A stretch of DNA of 64,000 nucleotides from Acidimicrobiaceae bacterium (GCA_947456245.1 CANGPS010000003.1:78760-142759); one strand, 5' to 3'; counted from the stretch's first letter, positions 53,155 to 63,048 are shown. Notes: generated from the letters alone by a model not told the origin. Numbers and translations are program-made.

Positions 53155-54564
53155 ATGACACTTCTGGCAGGCATCTCCTCGTTGTCGCTGGCGCGCTGGC
53201 AGTTCGGCGTGACCACCGTCTTCCACTTCCTCTTCGTCCCGCTGACGATCGGGCTGGCCTTCCTCGTGGCCATCCTCCAGACCGCCGCCTACAAGAAGAA
53301 GGACGCCGAGTACGACCGGATGGCCCGGTTCTTCGGCAAGCTGTTCCTGGTCAACTTCGCCATCGGCGTCGTGACGGGGATCGTCCAGGAGTTCCAGTTC
53401 GGGATGGACTGGTCCCGCTACTCGACCTTCGTCGGGAACATCTTCGGCGCCCCGCTGGCCATCGAGGCCCTGCTCGCCTTCTTCATGGAGTCGACCTTCA
53501 TCGGGCTGTGGATCTTCGGACGAGGCCGGATCTCGCCTCGCCTGCACCTCGCCTCGATCTGGCTGGTCAGCATCGGCACCATGCTCTCGGCGGCATTCAT
53601 CCTGGCCGCCAACTCCTGGATGCAGCACCCGGTCGGCTACCGGATCGACAAGGCCACCGGACAGGCAGTCATGACGAACTTCTGGGCCGTGATGACGAAC
53701 CCGACCTTCATCAGCGCCTACCTCCACGTCATCACCGCCGCCGTGCTCACCGGGGCGACCTTCCTGCTCGGCATCGCCGCCTGGCACCTTCGGAAGGGAT
53801 CGACCGTCGCCGGGTTCGGCCGCGTGGCGCGGATCGGCATCGTGGTCGTCCTGCTCTCGACCGTGGCGACCATGTTCATGGGCGACAACCAGGCCCGGCT
53901 CATGACCACCCAGCAGCCCATGAAGATGGCGGCGGCCGAGGCGCTCTACAACACCACCGACGGGGCGAGCTTCTCGCTGCTCACCATCGGCGACCTCTCG
54001 GGGAACCCGGTGTTCCAGATCCGGGTCCCCCACGCGCTGTCGCTGATGGCCACCAACTCGTGGAACGGCAAGGTCGAGGGCATCAACCAGATCAACGCCC
54101 AGGAGTCGGCCAAGTACGGCAAGGGCAGCTACGCCCCGGTGCTGTGGATCTCCTACTGGTCCTTCCGCCTGATGATCGGCTTCGGCTTCCTACTGCTGGC
54201 CCTCGGGGTGATCGGCATCTGGCTGATGCGGCGCAACAAGCTCGAGCAGTCCAAGCGGTACCTCTGGTTCGCCACCTGGATGATCGGCGCCCCGTTCCTG
54301 GCCAACAGCTTCGGCTGGATCTTCACCGAGATGGGCCGGCAGCCCTGGGTGGTCAACGGCCTGATGAAGACCACCGCCGGGGTGAGCCCGATCGGCACGG
54401 GCTACATCGGCACCTCGCTGATCGGGTTCACCGCCCTCTACACCGTGCTGGCCATCGTCGAGATCAGCCTCATGTTCACCCTGGCCCGCAGGGGTCCGGG
54501 GGCCCTTCCCGACGCACCCGCCACGAGCGACGACGCCGACCGGCCCGCCGCCCTCGTCTACTGA
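53155..54564 (+). CDS. cydA: Cytochrome bd ubiquinol/menaquinol oxidase subunit I
   Basis: Polytopic haem-b/d subunit, 469 aa. The candidate haem ligand histidines are His24 (TTVFHFLFVPL) and His191 (AYLHVITAA); the third ligand Met is in WSFRLMIGFGF. Conserved acids Glu104 and Glu112 (EALLAFFMEST) form part of the proton/haem site. The quinol loop is short, as in actinobacterial bd oxidases. ATG 53155 is chosen because MTLLAGISSLSLARWQ aligns with CydA N-termini; GGGAAG upstream is the only ribosome site. First gene of cydABDC. Confidence 0.95.
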   Translation: MTLLAGISSLSLARWQFGVTTVFHFLFVPLTIGLAFLVAILQTAAYKKKDAEYDRMARFFGKLFLVNFAIGVVTGIVQEFQFGMDWSRYSTFVGNIFGAPLAIEALLAFFMESTFIGLWIFGRGRISPRLHLASIWLVSIGTMLSAAFILAANSWMQHPVGYRIDKATGQAVMTNFWAVMTNPTFISAYLHVITAAVLTGATFLLGIAAWHLRKGSTVAGFGRVARIGIVVVLLSTVATMFMGDNQARLMTTQQPMKMAAAEALYNTTDGASFSLLTIGDLSGNPVFQIRVPHALSLMATNSWNGKVEGINQINAQESAKYGKGSYAPVLWISYWSFRLMIGFGFLLLALGVIGIWLMRRNKLEQSKRYLWFATWMIGAPFLANSFGWIFTEMGRQPWVVNGLMKTTAGVSPIGTGYIGTSLIGFTALYTVLAIVEISLMFTLARRGPGALPDAPATSDDADRPAALVY

Positions 54565-54611
54565 CCGCACACCGAGCAGCGACCTCCACCGACCACCCCT
54601 AGGAGCACACC

Positions 54612-55697
54612 GTGAGCACCGCACTTCTCGCAACCGCAGGCCCGAGCGGCCTCGCCATCTTCTGGTTCGCCCTCATCGGCGTCCTGTGGGTGGGCTACTT
54701 CTTCCTCGAGGGCTTCGACTTCGGGGTCGGCATCCTCTACCCCTTCGTCACCAAGGACGACCTCGACCGCCGGGTGCTGGTCAACGCCATCGGCCCGACC
54801 TGGGACGGGAACGAGGTCTGGCTGCTGACCGCCGGCGGGGCGATGTTCGCCGCCTTCCCGCTCTGGTACGCCTCGGTGTTCAGCGGCTTCTACCTGGCGC
54901 TGTTCCTGATCCTCGTGGCCCTGATCGCCCGGGGCATGGCCTTCGAGTTCCGGGGCAAGCGCGACTCGGTCCGGTGGCGGTTCTGGTGGGACCAGGCCAT
55001 CATCTTCGGCTCGGCTCTCCCCGCCCTGCTCTGGGGCGTAGCCTTCGCCAACTTCCTCCACGGCGTGCCCATCGGCGCCCATGGCGAGTGGGTCGGCGGC
55101 TTCTTCCAGCTCGTCAAGCCCTACGCCCTGCTCGGCGGCCTGACCACGCTGAGCCTCTTCACCCTCCACGGGGCGGCCTTCCTCGGCCTCAAGACGACCG
55201 GCGAGATCCGGGAGCGCTCGCGGGCCGCCGGCATGCGGCTCGCCATCCCGACGCTGGTGATCACGCTCGGCTTCCTCACGTGGACCTACCTCGACGCCGT
55301 GCACCGCAACCACCACGGCCTCGTCCCGCCGTTCCTGCCGATCCTGGCCCTGATCGTGCTCGCCTCGGTGGGCTGGCTGATCAGGGAGAAGCTCGAGGGC
55401 TGGGCCTTCATCGCCACCGGCATCACCATCGCCGGCCTGGTGGCCACGATCTTCCTCGCCATGTACCCGAGGGTCCTCGTCTCGTCGGTCGCCCCCCGCT
55501 TCGACCTGACCATCGCCAACGCTGCGTCGCAGCACTACACGCTCATGGTGATGACCATCGTGGCGCTGATCTTCACGCCCTTCGTGCTCGCCTACCAGGC
55601 CTGGAGCTTCTGGGTCTTCCGGTCACGCGTCAGCCGCCCCGACGAGATGGCCGGCGAGATGGCGACCGGAGCCCCGACCGCGCCGCAGGATGCCTGA
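54612..55697 (+). CDS. cydB: Cytochrome bd oxidase subunit II
   Basis: Membrane subunit, 361 aa with about eight helices, partner of CydA. YFFLEGFDFGVGIL and IGPTWDGNEVWLL (about 60-72) are signature segments. GTG 54612 has AGGAG 6 nt upstream. Spacing from cydA is 47 nt; its end overlaps cydD by 8 nt. CydAB reduces oxygen with menaquinol at low oxygen or under nitric oxide/sulfide stress. Confidence 0.95.
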   Translation: MSTALLATAGPSGLAIFWFALIGVLWVGYFFLEGFDFGVGILYPFVTKDDLDRRVLVNAIGPTWDGNEVWLLTAGGAMFAAFPLWYASVFSGFYLALFLILVALIARGMAFEFRGKRDSVRWRFWWDQAIIFGSALPALLWGVAFANFLHGVPIGAHGEWVGGFFQLVKPYALLGGLTTLSLFTLHGAAFLGLKTTGEIRERSRAAGMRLAIPTLVITLGFLTWTYLDAVHRNHHGLVPPFLPILALIVLASVGWLIREKLEGWAFIATGITIAGLVATIFLAMYPRVLVSSVAPRFDLTIANAASQHYTLMVMTIVALIFTPFVLAYQAWSFWVFRSRVSRPDEMAGEMATGAPTAPQDA

Positions 55698-57417
55698 CCA
55701 GCAGGCCCCGTTCGCTGCGGCACCCGTCCCCCCGGCCACCCGACCGCCCCTCGACCGTCGCCTGCTCCGGCAGAGCGCACCGGTCCGACGGGCGGTCGGG
55801 CTCGCCGTGGTCTTGGGCGGCATCGCGGCGCTGTCCGTCGTCGCCCAGGCCGCCAGCCTGGCGCACCTGCTCGCCGCCGCCTGGGCCTCGCACGGCCACG
55901 CGTGGCCGCTCCGCGACCTCGTCATCCTCCTCGCCGCTGGCGCGGTGCGCGCCCTGACCGTCCTGCTCGGCGAACCCACCACGGAGGCTGCCGCCGCAAG
56001 CGCCGTCGACGGCCTCCGTGCCCCGCTGATCGACGGGGTGTCGAGAGGCGAGGGCTGGTGGAGATCAACGACGTCCTCGGGCGCCCTGCTCGCCCTCCTG
56101 ACGAGAGGTCTCGACGCCCTCGGGCTCTATCTGGCCCGCTACCTGCCGGCGCTCGTGCTCTCGGTGGCGGCCCCGATCGTGGTGCTCGCCTGGATCGCCT
56201 GGGTCGACCCGTGGAGCGCGGTGATCATCGGCGTGACCGTGCTCGTCCTCCCCATCTTCATGGTGCTGCTCGGCGTCGAGGCCTCCGGCCGGATGCGGTC
56301 CACCTGGGGGGCCACGGCCCGCCTGACCGGGCACTTCGCCGACGTGGTCCGTGGCATGCGGACCCTGCGGTCGTTCAACCGAGCCGAGGCCCAGGTGGAC
56401 GTCCTCGACGCCGCCGGCGAGGACCTGCGACGCCTCACCATGGGCACCCTGCGGGTCGCCCTGCTCTCCTCCTTCACCCTCGAGCTGCTGAGCTCGCTGG
56501 CCACGGCCATCGTGGCCCTGACCCTCGGCCTCCGCCTCCTCGGCGGCCACATCGGCCTGGCCACGGCCCTGGGCGTCCTCCTCGTGACCCCGGAGGTCTA
56601 CCTTCCCCTGCGCCGGGCGTCGGCCCAGTTCCACGACGCCACCGACGGCGTCGGCGCCGCCGCCGACCTGCTCGACCTCAGCGAGCAGCGATCCCCCCGA
56701 CCCCATCGGACCACCCGCCGCGGGGACGAGGTCCTCGACGCCATCGGCCAGGGGCGCTCCCCCTCGATCGAGCTCGTCGACGTGGCCGTCTCCCACGACG
56801 ACCTCCCGGTCTGGAGTGCCCCGCTGTCGCTGCGGGTGGAGGCTGGCGAGGCCCTGAACCTCATCGGGGCCAGCGGGGCGGGCAAGTCCACCCTGCTCAA
56901 CCTCCTGCTCGGCCACCTCCACCCGGACAGCGGCACCATCCTGATCGACGACGTCCCCATGTTCGAGCTCGACCTGCTGGCCTGGCGGCGCGCCATCGGC
57001 TGGCTCCCGCAGTCCCCCACCTTCCCCGGCACCACCCTGGCCGACGTGGTCCGCCTGCGTCAGCCCGACCTGCCCGACGCCGACGTGGCGACCCTCCTCG
57101 GCGAGGTGGGCCTCGGGCAGCTCGCCACCGGGCCGAGAGGGCTGCTCGGCCAGACCGGCGCCGAGGCCATCCGGATGCTCTCGACCGGCGAACGCCATCG
57201 CCTCGCCGTGCTGCGCGCCGTGCTCGGATCGCCCCGGCTCCTGCTCCTCGACGAGCCCGGCGCCCACCTCGACCCGGCCAGCGCGGCGACGGTGGCCCGC
57301 CTGCTCGAGCGCCGGGCCGAGGGGATCACCCGCATCCTGGTCAGCCACGAGGCCAGCGAGCTCGACCCGGGCGCCACCCGACTCGAGGTCTTCGGCTGGT
57401 GCCGGCGCCATGCCTGA
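55690..57417 (+). CDS. cydD: Thiol exporter ABC protein CydD
   Basis: ABC half-transporter, 575 aa: six membrane segments in the first 330 residues, then the ATPase. Walker A GASGAGKSTLL, a modified signature MLSTGERHRLAVL, Walker B LLLLDEPGAHLD and switch SHEAS. With CydC it exports cysteine or a related thiol needed to assemble cytochrome bd in E. coli; in mycothiol-using bacteria the substrate may differ. ATG 55690 overlaps cydB. Confidence 0.9.
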   Translation: MPDQQAPFAAAPVPPATRPPLDRRLLRQSAPVRRAVGLAVVLGGIAALSVVAQAASLAHLLAAAWASHGHAWPLRDLVILLAAGAVRALTVLLGEPTTEAAAASAVDGLRAPLIDGVSRGEGWWRSTTSSGALLALLTRGLDALGLYLARYLPALVLSVAAPIVVLAWIAWVDPWSAVIIGVTVLVLPIFMVLLGVEASGRMRSTWGATARLTGHFADVVRGMRTLRSFNRAEAQVDVLDAAGEDLRRLTMGTLRVALLSSFTLELLSSLATAIVALTLGLRLLGGHIGLATALGVLLVTPEVYLPLRRASAQFHDATDGVGAAADLLDLSEQRSPRPHRTTRRGDEVLDAIGQGRSPSIELVDVAVSHDDLPVWSAPLSLRVEAGEALNLIGASGAGKSTLLNLLLGHLHPDSGTILIDDVPMFELDLLAWRRAIGWLPQSPTFPGTTLADVVRLRQPDLPDADVATLLGEVGLGQLATGPRGLLGQTGAEAIRMLSTGERHRLAVLRAVLGSPRLLLLDEPGAHLDPASAATVARLLERRAEGITRILVSHEASELDPGATRLEVFGWCRRHA

Positions 57418-59065
57418 GCCGGCACCCACCCTCCTCGCCCCGCTCGTCATCGAGCGGCGCCGCACCGTGCTCGCCCTGGCCGCCGGCATCTTGACCGGCC
57501 TGTCCACGGTGGGGCTCCTGACCACGTCGGCCTGGCTCATCGTCCGGTCCGCCGAGCGACCACCCGTCTTCTCCCTCACCGTGGTGATGGGGCTGGTCCA
57601 GCTCTTCGCCCTCTCGCGCGCGGTCTTCCGCTACCTCGAGCGCCTCGGGATCCACGACGCCGCCCTGCGCACCTTGTCGGTGACGCGTCGCGAGGTCTTC
57701 GTGGCGCTGGCCCGGATCGTCCCCGGCGGGCTCGGCGGCCGCCACGACGCGGACGTCACCAACGGGGCGCTCGAGGACGTCGACCTCCTCGAGGACCTCT
57801 ACGTGGGGGTGCTCCCGCCGCTGGTCGTCGGCGCCGTGATCTCCCTGGCCGCCACCGCCATCGCCGGCGTGCTCGCCCCGGTCGCGGCCGCGGTGCTGGC
57901 CGTGGGAATGCTGCTCACCGCCCTGGTGCTCCCGTGGACGATGGTCACCGTCGCCCGACATCCCACGCAGCGCCGCGACGCCGCCCGAGAGGACCGTCGT
58001 GTGATCACCAGCGAGCTCGTGGGCTCAGCCCTCGAGCTGTCCACCTCGCCGCAGCTCGAGGACCGCATGGGCGCCCTCGAGGCCGCCCAGCGGTCGATCC
58101 GCCAAGCCGAGCGATCGCTCGCCTGGAGGCGCGGCATCATCGGCTCGACGAGCCTGCTGGTCTCCGTGGCCACCGTGGCCATGCTCTCCGTCGTCGCCTC
58201 CGACGCCGTGGCGGCCGGTGCCCTCGCCGCCTCGGCGGTCGCCGTCCTGCCGCTGCTGGCCATGGGAGCACTCGAGATCACCTCGGCGATGTCGCCGGCG
58301 ATGGCGAAGCTCCCGGCCGATACCGCCGCCGCTCGACGACTCGGGGAGCTCACCGCAGCCGAGGCGTCATGGCCCGAGCCGCCGGGACCGGGAGACGACG
58401 TGGCGCTGGCCACGTCGGTGGGGCTCGACGAGGTCACCATCGGCCATGGGACGTTGCTGATCGCCGGCCTCTCGCTCGACATCGAGCCCGGGTCGCGGAT
58501 CGCCATCGTGGGTCCTTCAGGATCGGGCAAGTCGACCCTGCTCGACGCCATCGCCCGATTCGTCGCACCCCGAGCTGGGATCGTCCGGCTCGGCGGTTCT
58601 GACATCGCCGACCTGCTCGGCTCCCAGGTCCGCCAGCGCGTCGTCAGCCTCGAGCAGGAGCCCCACCTCTTCGCCAGCGACCTCGAGGCCAACGTGCGGC
58701 TGGCTCGGCCCGGTGCCACCGGCGACGAGATCGCCCGGGTGCTCCACGCCGTCGGGCTCACCCGGCGCATGGACCGTGGCGCGGCGGAGGCGACGGCGAC
58801 CGGCGAGGGTGGAAGCGCCCTCTCGGGCGGCGAGCGCCACCGGGTCGGCATCGCCAGGATCCTGCTGAGCGAGGCGCCCATCGTGCTCCTCGACGAGCCG
58901 ACCGAGGGTCTCGACGAGCAGGCCGCCGCCGCAGTCATGGCCGTGCTGTGCGAGGCCGCCGGCGACCGAGCCATCGTGATCGCCACCCACCGGCCGAGTG
59001 ATGCCCGAGCCATGGACCGGGTCCTGGTGTTCGACGATGGTCGCCTCGTCGAGCTGGCGTCCTAG
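57410..59065 (+). CDS. cydC: Thiol exporter ABC protein CydC
   Basis: ABC half-transporter, 551 aa. The membrane domain starts with LLTTSAWLIVRSAERPPVF (landmark), the typical CydC first helices. The ATPase has Walker A GPSGSGKSTLL, signature LSGGERHRVGI, Walker B IVLLDEPTEGLD, and the H-loop ATHRPSD. ATG 57410 overlaps the cydD stop by 8 nt. Together the four genes make a self-contained cytochrome bd cassette. Confidence 0.9.
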   Translation: MPEPAPTLLAPLVIERRRTVLALAAGILTGLSTVGLLTTSAWLIVRSAERPPVFSLTVVMGLVQLFALSRAVFRYLERLGIHDAALRTLSVTRREVFVALARIVPGGLGGRHDADVTNGALEDVDLLEDLYVGVLPPLVVGAVISLAATAIAGVLAPVAAAVLAVGMLLTALVLPWTMVTVARHPTQRRDAAREDRRVITSELVGSALELSTSPQLEDRMGALEAAQRSIRQAERSLAWRRGIIGSTSLLVSVATVAMLSVVASDAVAAGALAASAVAVLPLLAMGALEITSAMSPAMAKLPADTAAARRLGELTAAEASWPEPPGPGDDVALATSVGLDEVTIGHGTLLIAGLSLDIEPGSRIAIVGPSGSGKSTLLDAIARFVAPRAGIVRLGGSDIADLLGSQVRQRVVSLEQEPHLFASDLEANVRLARPGATGDEIARVLHAVGLTRRMDRGAAEATATGEGGSALSGGERHRVGIARILLSEAPIVLLDEPTEGLDEQAAAAVMAVLCEAAGDRAIVIATHRPSDARAMDRVLVFDDGRLVELAS

Positions 59066-59068
59066 CGA

Positions 59069-60157
59069 TCAGCCCCACCAGAACGAGGCGGCGATCACGA
59101 CGTAGAGGGCGATGAGCGAGGCACCCTCGAGCCAGGTCGACTCCCCGTCGAGGACCACCACGGTGACCAGGATGGCGGCGAGGACGAGCATCACGAGCAG
59201 CACCGGCGAGAGGACCAGCGAGAACGACCCCCAGCCCAGCGCCGTCGAGAGCAGCACGATGGCCGGGAAGAGCACGTAGATGATCTGCAGCGGGCTCTGG
59301 ACGATGACCGAGACGGCATAGGTCGAGCGGTCCTTGGCCATCAGCGAGATGCCGACCACGTTCTCCACCGCGTTGCCGGCCAGCGCCACCACCACGAATC
59401 CGGCAAAGGCCTCCGACATGTGGAGCACGCCGAGCGCTGGGGTGAGGGCCCCGACGAACCAGTCCGCCACGAAGGCCGAGCCGACCGCCGCGCTCAGCAG
59501 CACCGTGGCCACGAGCCACAGCGGCCAGGCAGGGCCCTCCGCGCTGTGGCCCTGCTCGCCGGTCTCCCCCTTGATGGTGGCCGGGATCGAGAGGGCGAAG
59601 AGGGCCAGCAGCACGAGGGAGGCCACCATCGACAGGGCATGCTCGTGCGCGGCGACCGGGATGTGGAGCACGTTGGTGATGCTCGGGATGGCCACGACGG
59701 CGGTGCCGAGCAGCAGCATGGTGACCAGCCGGTCTGGCCCGGCGTCTCGGAACCGCTGCGGTCCGTGGCGCAGCCCGCCGACCACGAAGGCGGCGCCGAG
59801 GACGAGGAGCACGTTGGCCAGGATGGAGCCGACGAGGGCCGCCGCCACCACGGTGGTCAGTCCTGCCTTCAGGGCGAAGAGGGCGAAGAACAGCTCGGGC
59901 AGGTTGCCCAAGGCCGACTGGATGATCCCGGTCACCCCGGCGCCGAACCGGCTGCCCAGGTGCTCGGTGGCATCGCCGACCAGGGTCGCCATCATGGCCA
60001 GCGCCGCCGCCGTCACGATGAAGGTCACCACCGGCGGGGCGGCGAGCACGTCGCACAGCAGCGAACCGACGAAGGCGAGACCGCCGAGGCCGAAGTTCCT
60101 CAGATCCTTGGCGCCGACTGCCCGCGGCGGAGTGGTGACGGTGGCGGCTGCTTCCAT
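59069..60157 (-). CDS. Calcium/cation:proton antiporter (CaxA/ChaA family)
   Basis: Membrane exchanger, 362 aa with about eleven hydrophobic segments. The two alpha-repeat signatures are QSALGNLPELFF (about 88-99) and ALAGNAVENVVG (about 255-266), each with the cation-binding Glu. It exports Ca2+ (or another cation) in exchange for protons. I placed the start at ATG 60157 (MEAAATV); the open frame continues to 60235 and ATG 60193 is possible. GGAGGT lies 15 nt upstream of 60157, longer than ideal. It converges on cydC, 3 nt apart. Confidence 0.85.
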   Translation of the reverse strand: MEAAATVTTPPRAVGAKDLRNFGLGGLAFVGSLLCDVLAAPPVVTFIVTAAALAMMATLVGDATEHLGSRFGAGVTGIIQSALGNLPELFFALFALKAGLTTVVAAALVGSILANVLLVLGAAFVVGGLRHGPQRFRDAGPDRLVTMLLLGTAVVAIPSITNVLHIPVAAHEHALSMVASLVLLALFALSIPATIKGETGEQGHSAEGPAWPLWLVATVLLSAAVGSAFVADWFVGALTPALGVLHMSEAFAGFVVVALAGNAVENVVGISLMAKDRSTYAVSVIVQSPLQIIYVLFPAIVLLSTALGWGSFSLVLSPVLLVMLVLAAILVTVVVLDGESTWLEGASLIALYVVIAASFWWG

Positions 60158-60301
60158 CGTGGAAGTGTGCCACCTCCGCCGGCGCGGGGTCATGACCTGA
60201 CGGCCCCCTCGCGCACCCGTGGCGTCCCTGGCCACGGCGTCGAGCCGGAGGACGCGCCCCGACGGGCGGTCGGCGTCGTCGGCGTCAGGCCCGCCGGCCG
60301 G

Positions 60302-61993
60302 TCATCGACCGACGCCGGTCGCCGCACCAGCCGGGAGGCACCTGCGTGGGATCTTGGGCATCCCACCCTGGCGCCCGCCCGAGGGGCCTGACGGCGCCGT
60401 ACCGGCTCCGCCGTTGCCGGGGGCCTGCGTCGAGCCGCTGCCGCCACTCGGGGGAGCGAAGCCTCCAGCTCCTCCCGACGGCCGCTGCGGGCCGCCCCCT
60501 CCTGACGGCGGGGTGAAGCCGCCCGGCGGCATCCTCGCCCCGTCGGGCAGCGTCGGGCATCCCGCCTTGGTGCCGGTCCTCCCGCCGTCGCCATGGCCGC
60601 CGAGCGCTCCCGGTGCCCCGCCGGGGATGCCACCGTCCGCCGCGCCGGAGGCCGACATCGTGTGATAGCTCGCGGCCCCCATGGTGATGAGTCCGGCCAG
60701 GACGACGAACCCGATCCAGGTGGGGATCCTCGTGAGGAGCCACGCCCCGAGCAGCGCCATCGGGGCCAGCGCCGGGACGTAGAAGCGGATCAGGTGGACG
60801 TAGCCCCCTCCGCCGCCGGGGCCACCATGCCCGCCCGCCGGTCCTCCGTGCCCGCCTCCGGGCCCGCCGACGTGGCTGCCCATCTGGGCGGTCCAGTCGT
60901 AGCAGAGGTAGAGCCCGAAGACGGCGAGGAACATGGCGCCGAGCACCGCCACGATGACGAGGTCGCGCGACGCTAGACCCCGACGCTCGGGCTGGCGGCG
61001 CCGGACCAGGTACAGCACCGGAGCGACCACGAGGGCGATGACGGCGAGCACCAGCACGGGCATCGCCCGCGCCAGCGGGCTGGGCATCACCGAGAGGTTG
61101 CCCGAGATGGCGCTGAGCGAGAAGGTGATCTCCCCGGTCGAGTAGCCGGTCTTGGTGGCGCTGCCGTAGAGGGCGGCGTTGGTGCCGAGCAGTCCGGCCC
61201 CGACCAGCACCTGGACCCCCAGCCACCAGGCGAGCTGGCGGCGCGGGATGACCTCCTTGGCCAGCAGCGAGACCAGCACGATGGCCACGAGGGCGAGCAG
61301 GAGGATGGCCACGTCGGTGTACCGGCAGAAGACGGCACCGTCGAGGGCCAGCAGGCCGAGCAGGCCGACGACGCCACGCCGGCGCCGGCTGGCGTCGTCG
61401 GCGAGGCAGCTCCAGAGCGGCAGGCCGATCCCCGTGGCCACCAGCGAGGCGTCGGTGAAGGTCGGCATGGTCCAGCGCCAGCCGAAGACGAGGGCCGCCC
61501 CGGAGGACAGGAAGAGCCCGACGGCGAGGGTGCCGCCCCATCGGCCCAGCCAGCGACGGCCGCCGAGGTAGAGCGCCAACGAGGCCAGCGCCCCGTAGAA
61601 CACCGGGATGAGCCGGGTGAGGTGCAGCCACTGGAAGACCACGGCGAAGAACGGGTAGCCCGGGTTCTTCTCGCTGATCCAGTGCCCGTTCGCCTGGTGG
61701 ACCCACTGGGTGATCCCAGCCGAGTGTCCGCCGTCGAGGGTGGCGAAGTGGTGCGCCATGGCGAGGTACTGGCTGTTGGTCAGCCACAGGTGGCCCTGGC
61801 TCAGCGCCAGGATCGCCGCACGGTAGGCGTAGTCGTCGGGCTCGAGCAGCGACGTGGCCGGGATGAGCGCGGCCAGGGCGAAGGCGGCGACGAAGCCGAT
61901 GGCCACCCAGGCCGCCACGCTCGGTCCTCGACGGCGGGCAGGCGTCGGCGCCGTTGCGTCGTCGTCGGTGGATGGGACAGGGGCGGTCAGCAT
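60302..61993 (-). CDS. ArnT/GT39-like polytopic membrane protein with Gly/His-rich loop and tail
   Basis: Membrane protein, 563 aa. The first helix is followed by LLEPDDYAYRAA (about 48-59), an acidic loop typical of GT-C glycosyltransferases. About ten hydrophobic segments follow. Between two helices lies a Gly/His/Pro-rich loop (HVGGPGGGHGGPAGGH), and the last about 115 residues are a Gly/Pro/Ser-rich extracytoplasmic tail with two cysteines. Protein-mannosyl- or lipid-linked-sugar transferase activity is possible but not shown. ATG 61993 starts MLTAPVPS; no ribosome site is seen. Confidence 0.7.
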   Translation of the reverse strand: MLTAPVPSTDDDATAPTPARRRGPSVAAWVAIGFVAAFALAALIPATSLLEPDDYAYRAAILALSQGHLWLTNSQYLAMAHHFATLDGGHSAGITQWVHQANGHWISEKNPGYPFFAVVFQWLHLTRLIPVFYGALASLALYLGGRRWLGRWGGTLAVGLFLSSGAALVFGWRWTMPTFTDASLVATGIGLPLWSCLADDASRRRRGVVGLLGLLALDGAVFCRYTDVAILLLALVAIVLVSLLAKEVIPRRQLAWWLGVQVLVGAGLLGTNAALYGSATKTGYSTGEITFSLSAISGNLSVMPSPLARAMPVLVLAVIALVVAPVLYLVRRRQPERRGLASRDLVIVAVLGAMFLAVFGLYLCYDWTAQMGSHVGGPGGGHGGPAGGHGGPGGGGGYVHLIRFYVPALAPMALLGAWLLTRIPTWIGFVVLAGLITMGAASYHTMSASGAADGGIPGGAPGALGGHGDGGRTGTKAGCPTLPDGARMPPGGFTPPSGGGGPQRPSGGAGGFAPPSGGSGSTQAPGNGGAGTAPSGPSGGRQGGMPKIPRRCLPAGAATGVGR

Positions 61994-62057
61994 GGAGGAG
62001 TGTCTAGGTCGCGACCATGAACCTGGTTCAAGCCCAGCCGAAGAGGAGCATAAGAAT

Positions 62058-63041
62058 CTAGAGCTGCTCGGTGGCGAGCTTCGGGAAGACGTGACCGACC
62101 TTGGCGGTGAGGTAGTCGCCGTAGGACCCGGAGAAGCCGTGGAGGTTGGCGTGGTCCCATCGCTCGGCCGCCGCCGGGCCCTCGGGCCTCGCCACGATGG
62201 GGAGCACCTCGACCCGGGCATCGAACCCGGGATCGAAGAAGTAGGGGAACGAGAGTCGCTCGGCGCCGCTGGTGTTCACCACCCGGTGGAGCGTCGAGAC
62301 GTAGCGACCGCCGGTGAGGCGCTCGAGCATGTCACCGAGGTTGCACACGAAGGCCTCCGGGTCGGCCGGCACCGCCAGCCACTCCTCCCCCACCTTGACC
62401 TCGAGGCCCTCGTGACCGTCCTGGCCGAGGAGGGTGAGCAGGCCGTAGTCGGTGTGGGGCCCGACGCCCCAACCCTCCGAGCCAGGTTCGACCGCGGGAT
62501 AGCGGAAGATCCGGAACAGGACCGTCGGGTCCGCCGTCAGCGAGGAGGCGAACCACCCCGGGTCGAGGCCGAGGCCCACCGCCATCGCCGACAGGATCCG
62601 CTGGGCCAAGGTGCAAAGTGCATCGAGATAGTCGAGCACGCACGCCCCGAGGCCCTCGGGCTCAGCCGGGAAGAGGTTGGCGCCGTGCAGCGGCAGGCCG
62701 GCGAGCACCCGAGGATCGTCAGGACCGAGCTCGGTCCCGAAGTAGAGACCCTCCTTGCGGTCAGGCACGCCCGACGTCAGCTCCCCGCCGAGCGGGAACC
62801 AGCCCCTCCAGGCCCGACCGCCGTGACCCATGGCCACCTCCGCCTTGCGCTCCTCGGGGAGGGCGAAGAAGGCACGAGCCAGGGCGTCGAGCCGGTGACG
62901 CAGGAGTGGGTCGACCCCATGGCCGACCACGGTGAAGAACCCGACGTGACGGCAGGCATGGTCGATCGACTCCGCCACCGCCGCTGCGGCCTCGGGCCCC
63001 TCGTCGAGGCCGGACAGGTCGATCACCGGGATGGAGTCCAC
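62058..63041 (-). CDS. 2-oxoglutarate/Fe(II) oxygenase, isopenicillin N synthase-like
   Basis: Cytosolic non-haem iron dioxygenase, 327 aa. N-terminal IPVIDLSGLDEGP and the DIOX_N domain precede the jelly roll with GPHTDYGLLTLL (His-x-Asp iron ligands), STLHRVVN (third His), and ERLSFPYFFDP, whose Arg-x-Ser binds 2-oxoglutarate. The substrate is unknown; members hydroxylate or cyclise small molecules. GTG 63041 is preferred: TACGAT ends 7 nt upstream. Confidence 0.87.
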   Translation of the reverse strand: MDSIPVIDLSGLDEGPEAAAAVAESIDHACRHVGFFTVVGHGVDPLLRHRLDALARAFFALPEERKAEVAMGHGGRAWRGWFPLGGELTSGVPDRKEGLYFGTELGPDDPRVLAGLPLHGANLFPAEPEGLGACVLDYLDALCTLAQRILSAMAVGLGLDPGWFASSLTADPTVLFRIFRYPAVEPGSEGWGVGPHTDYGLLTLLGQDGHEGLEVKVGEEWLAVPADPEAFVCNLGDMLERLTGGRYVSTLHRVVNTSGAERLSFPYFFDPGFDARVEVLPIVARPEGPAAAERWDHANLHGFSGSYGDYLTAKVGHVFPKLATEQL

Positions 63042-63048
63042 GGGAGCG

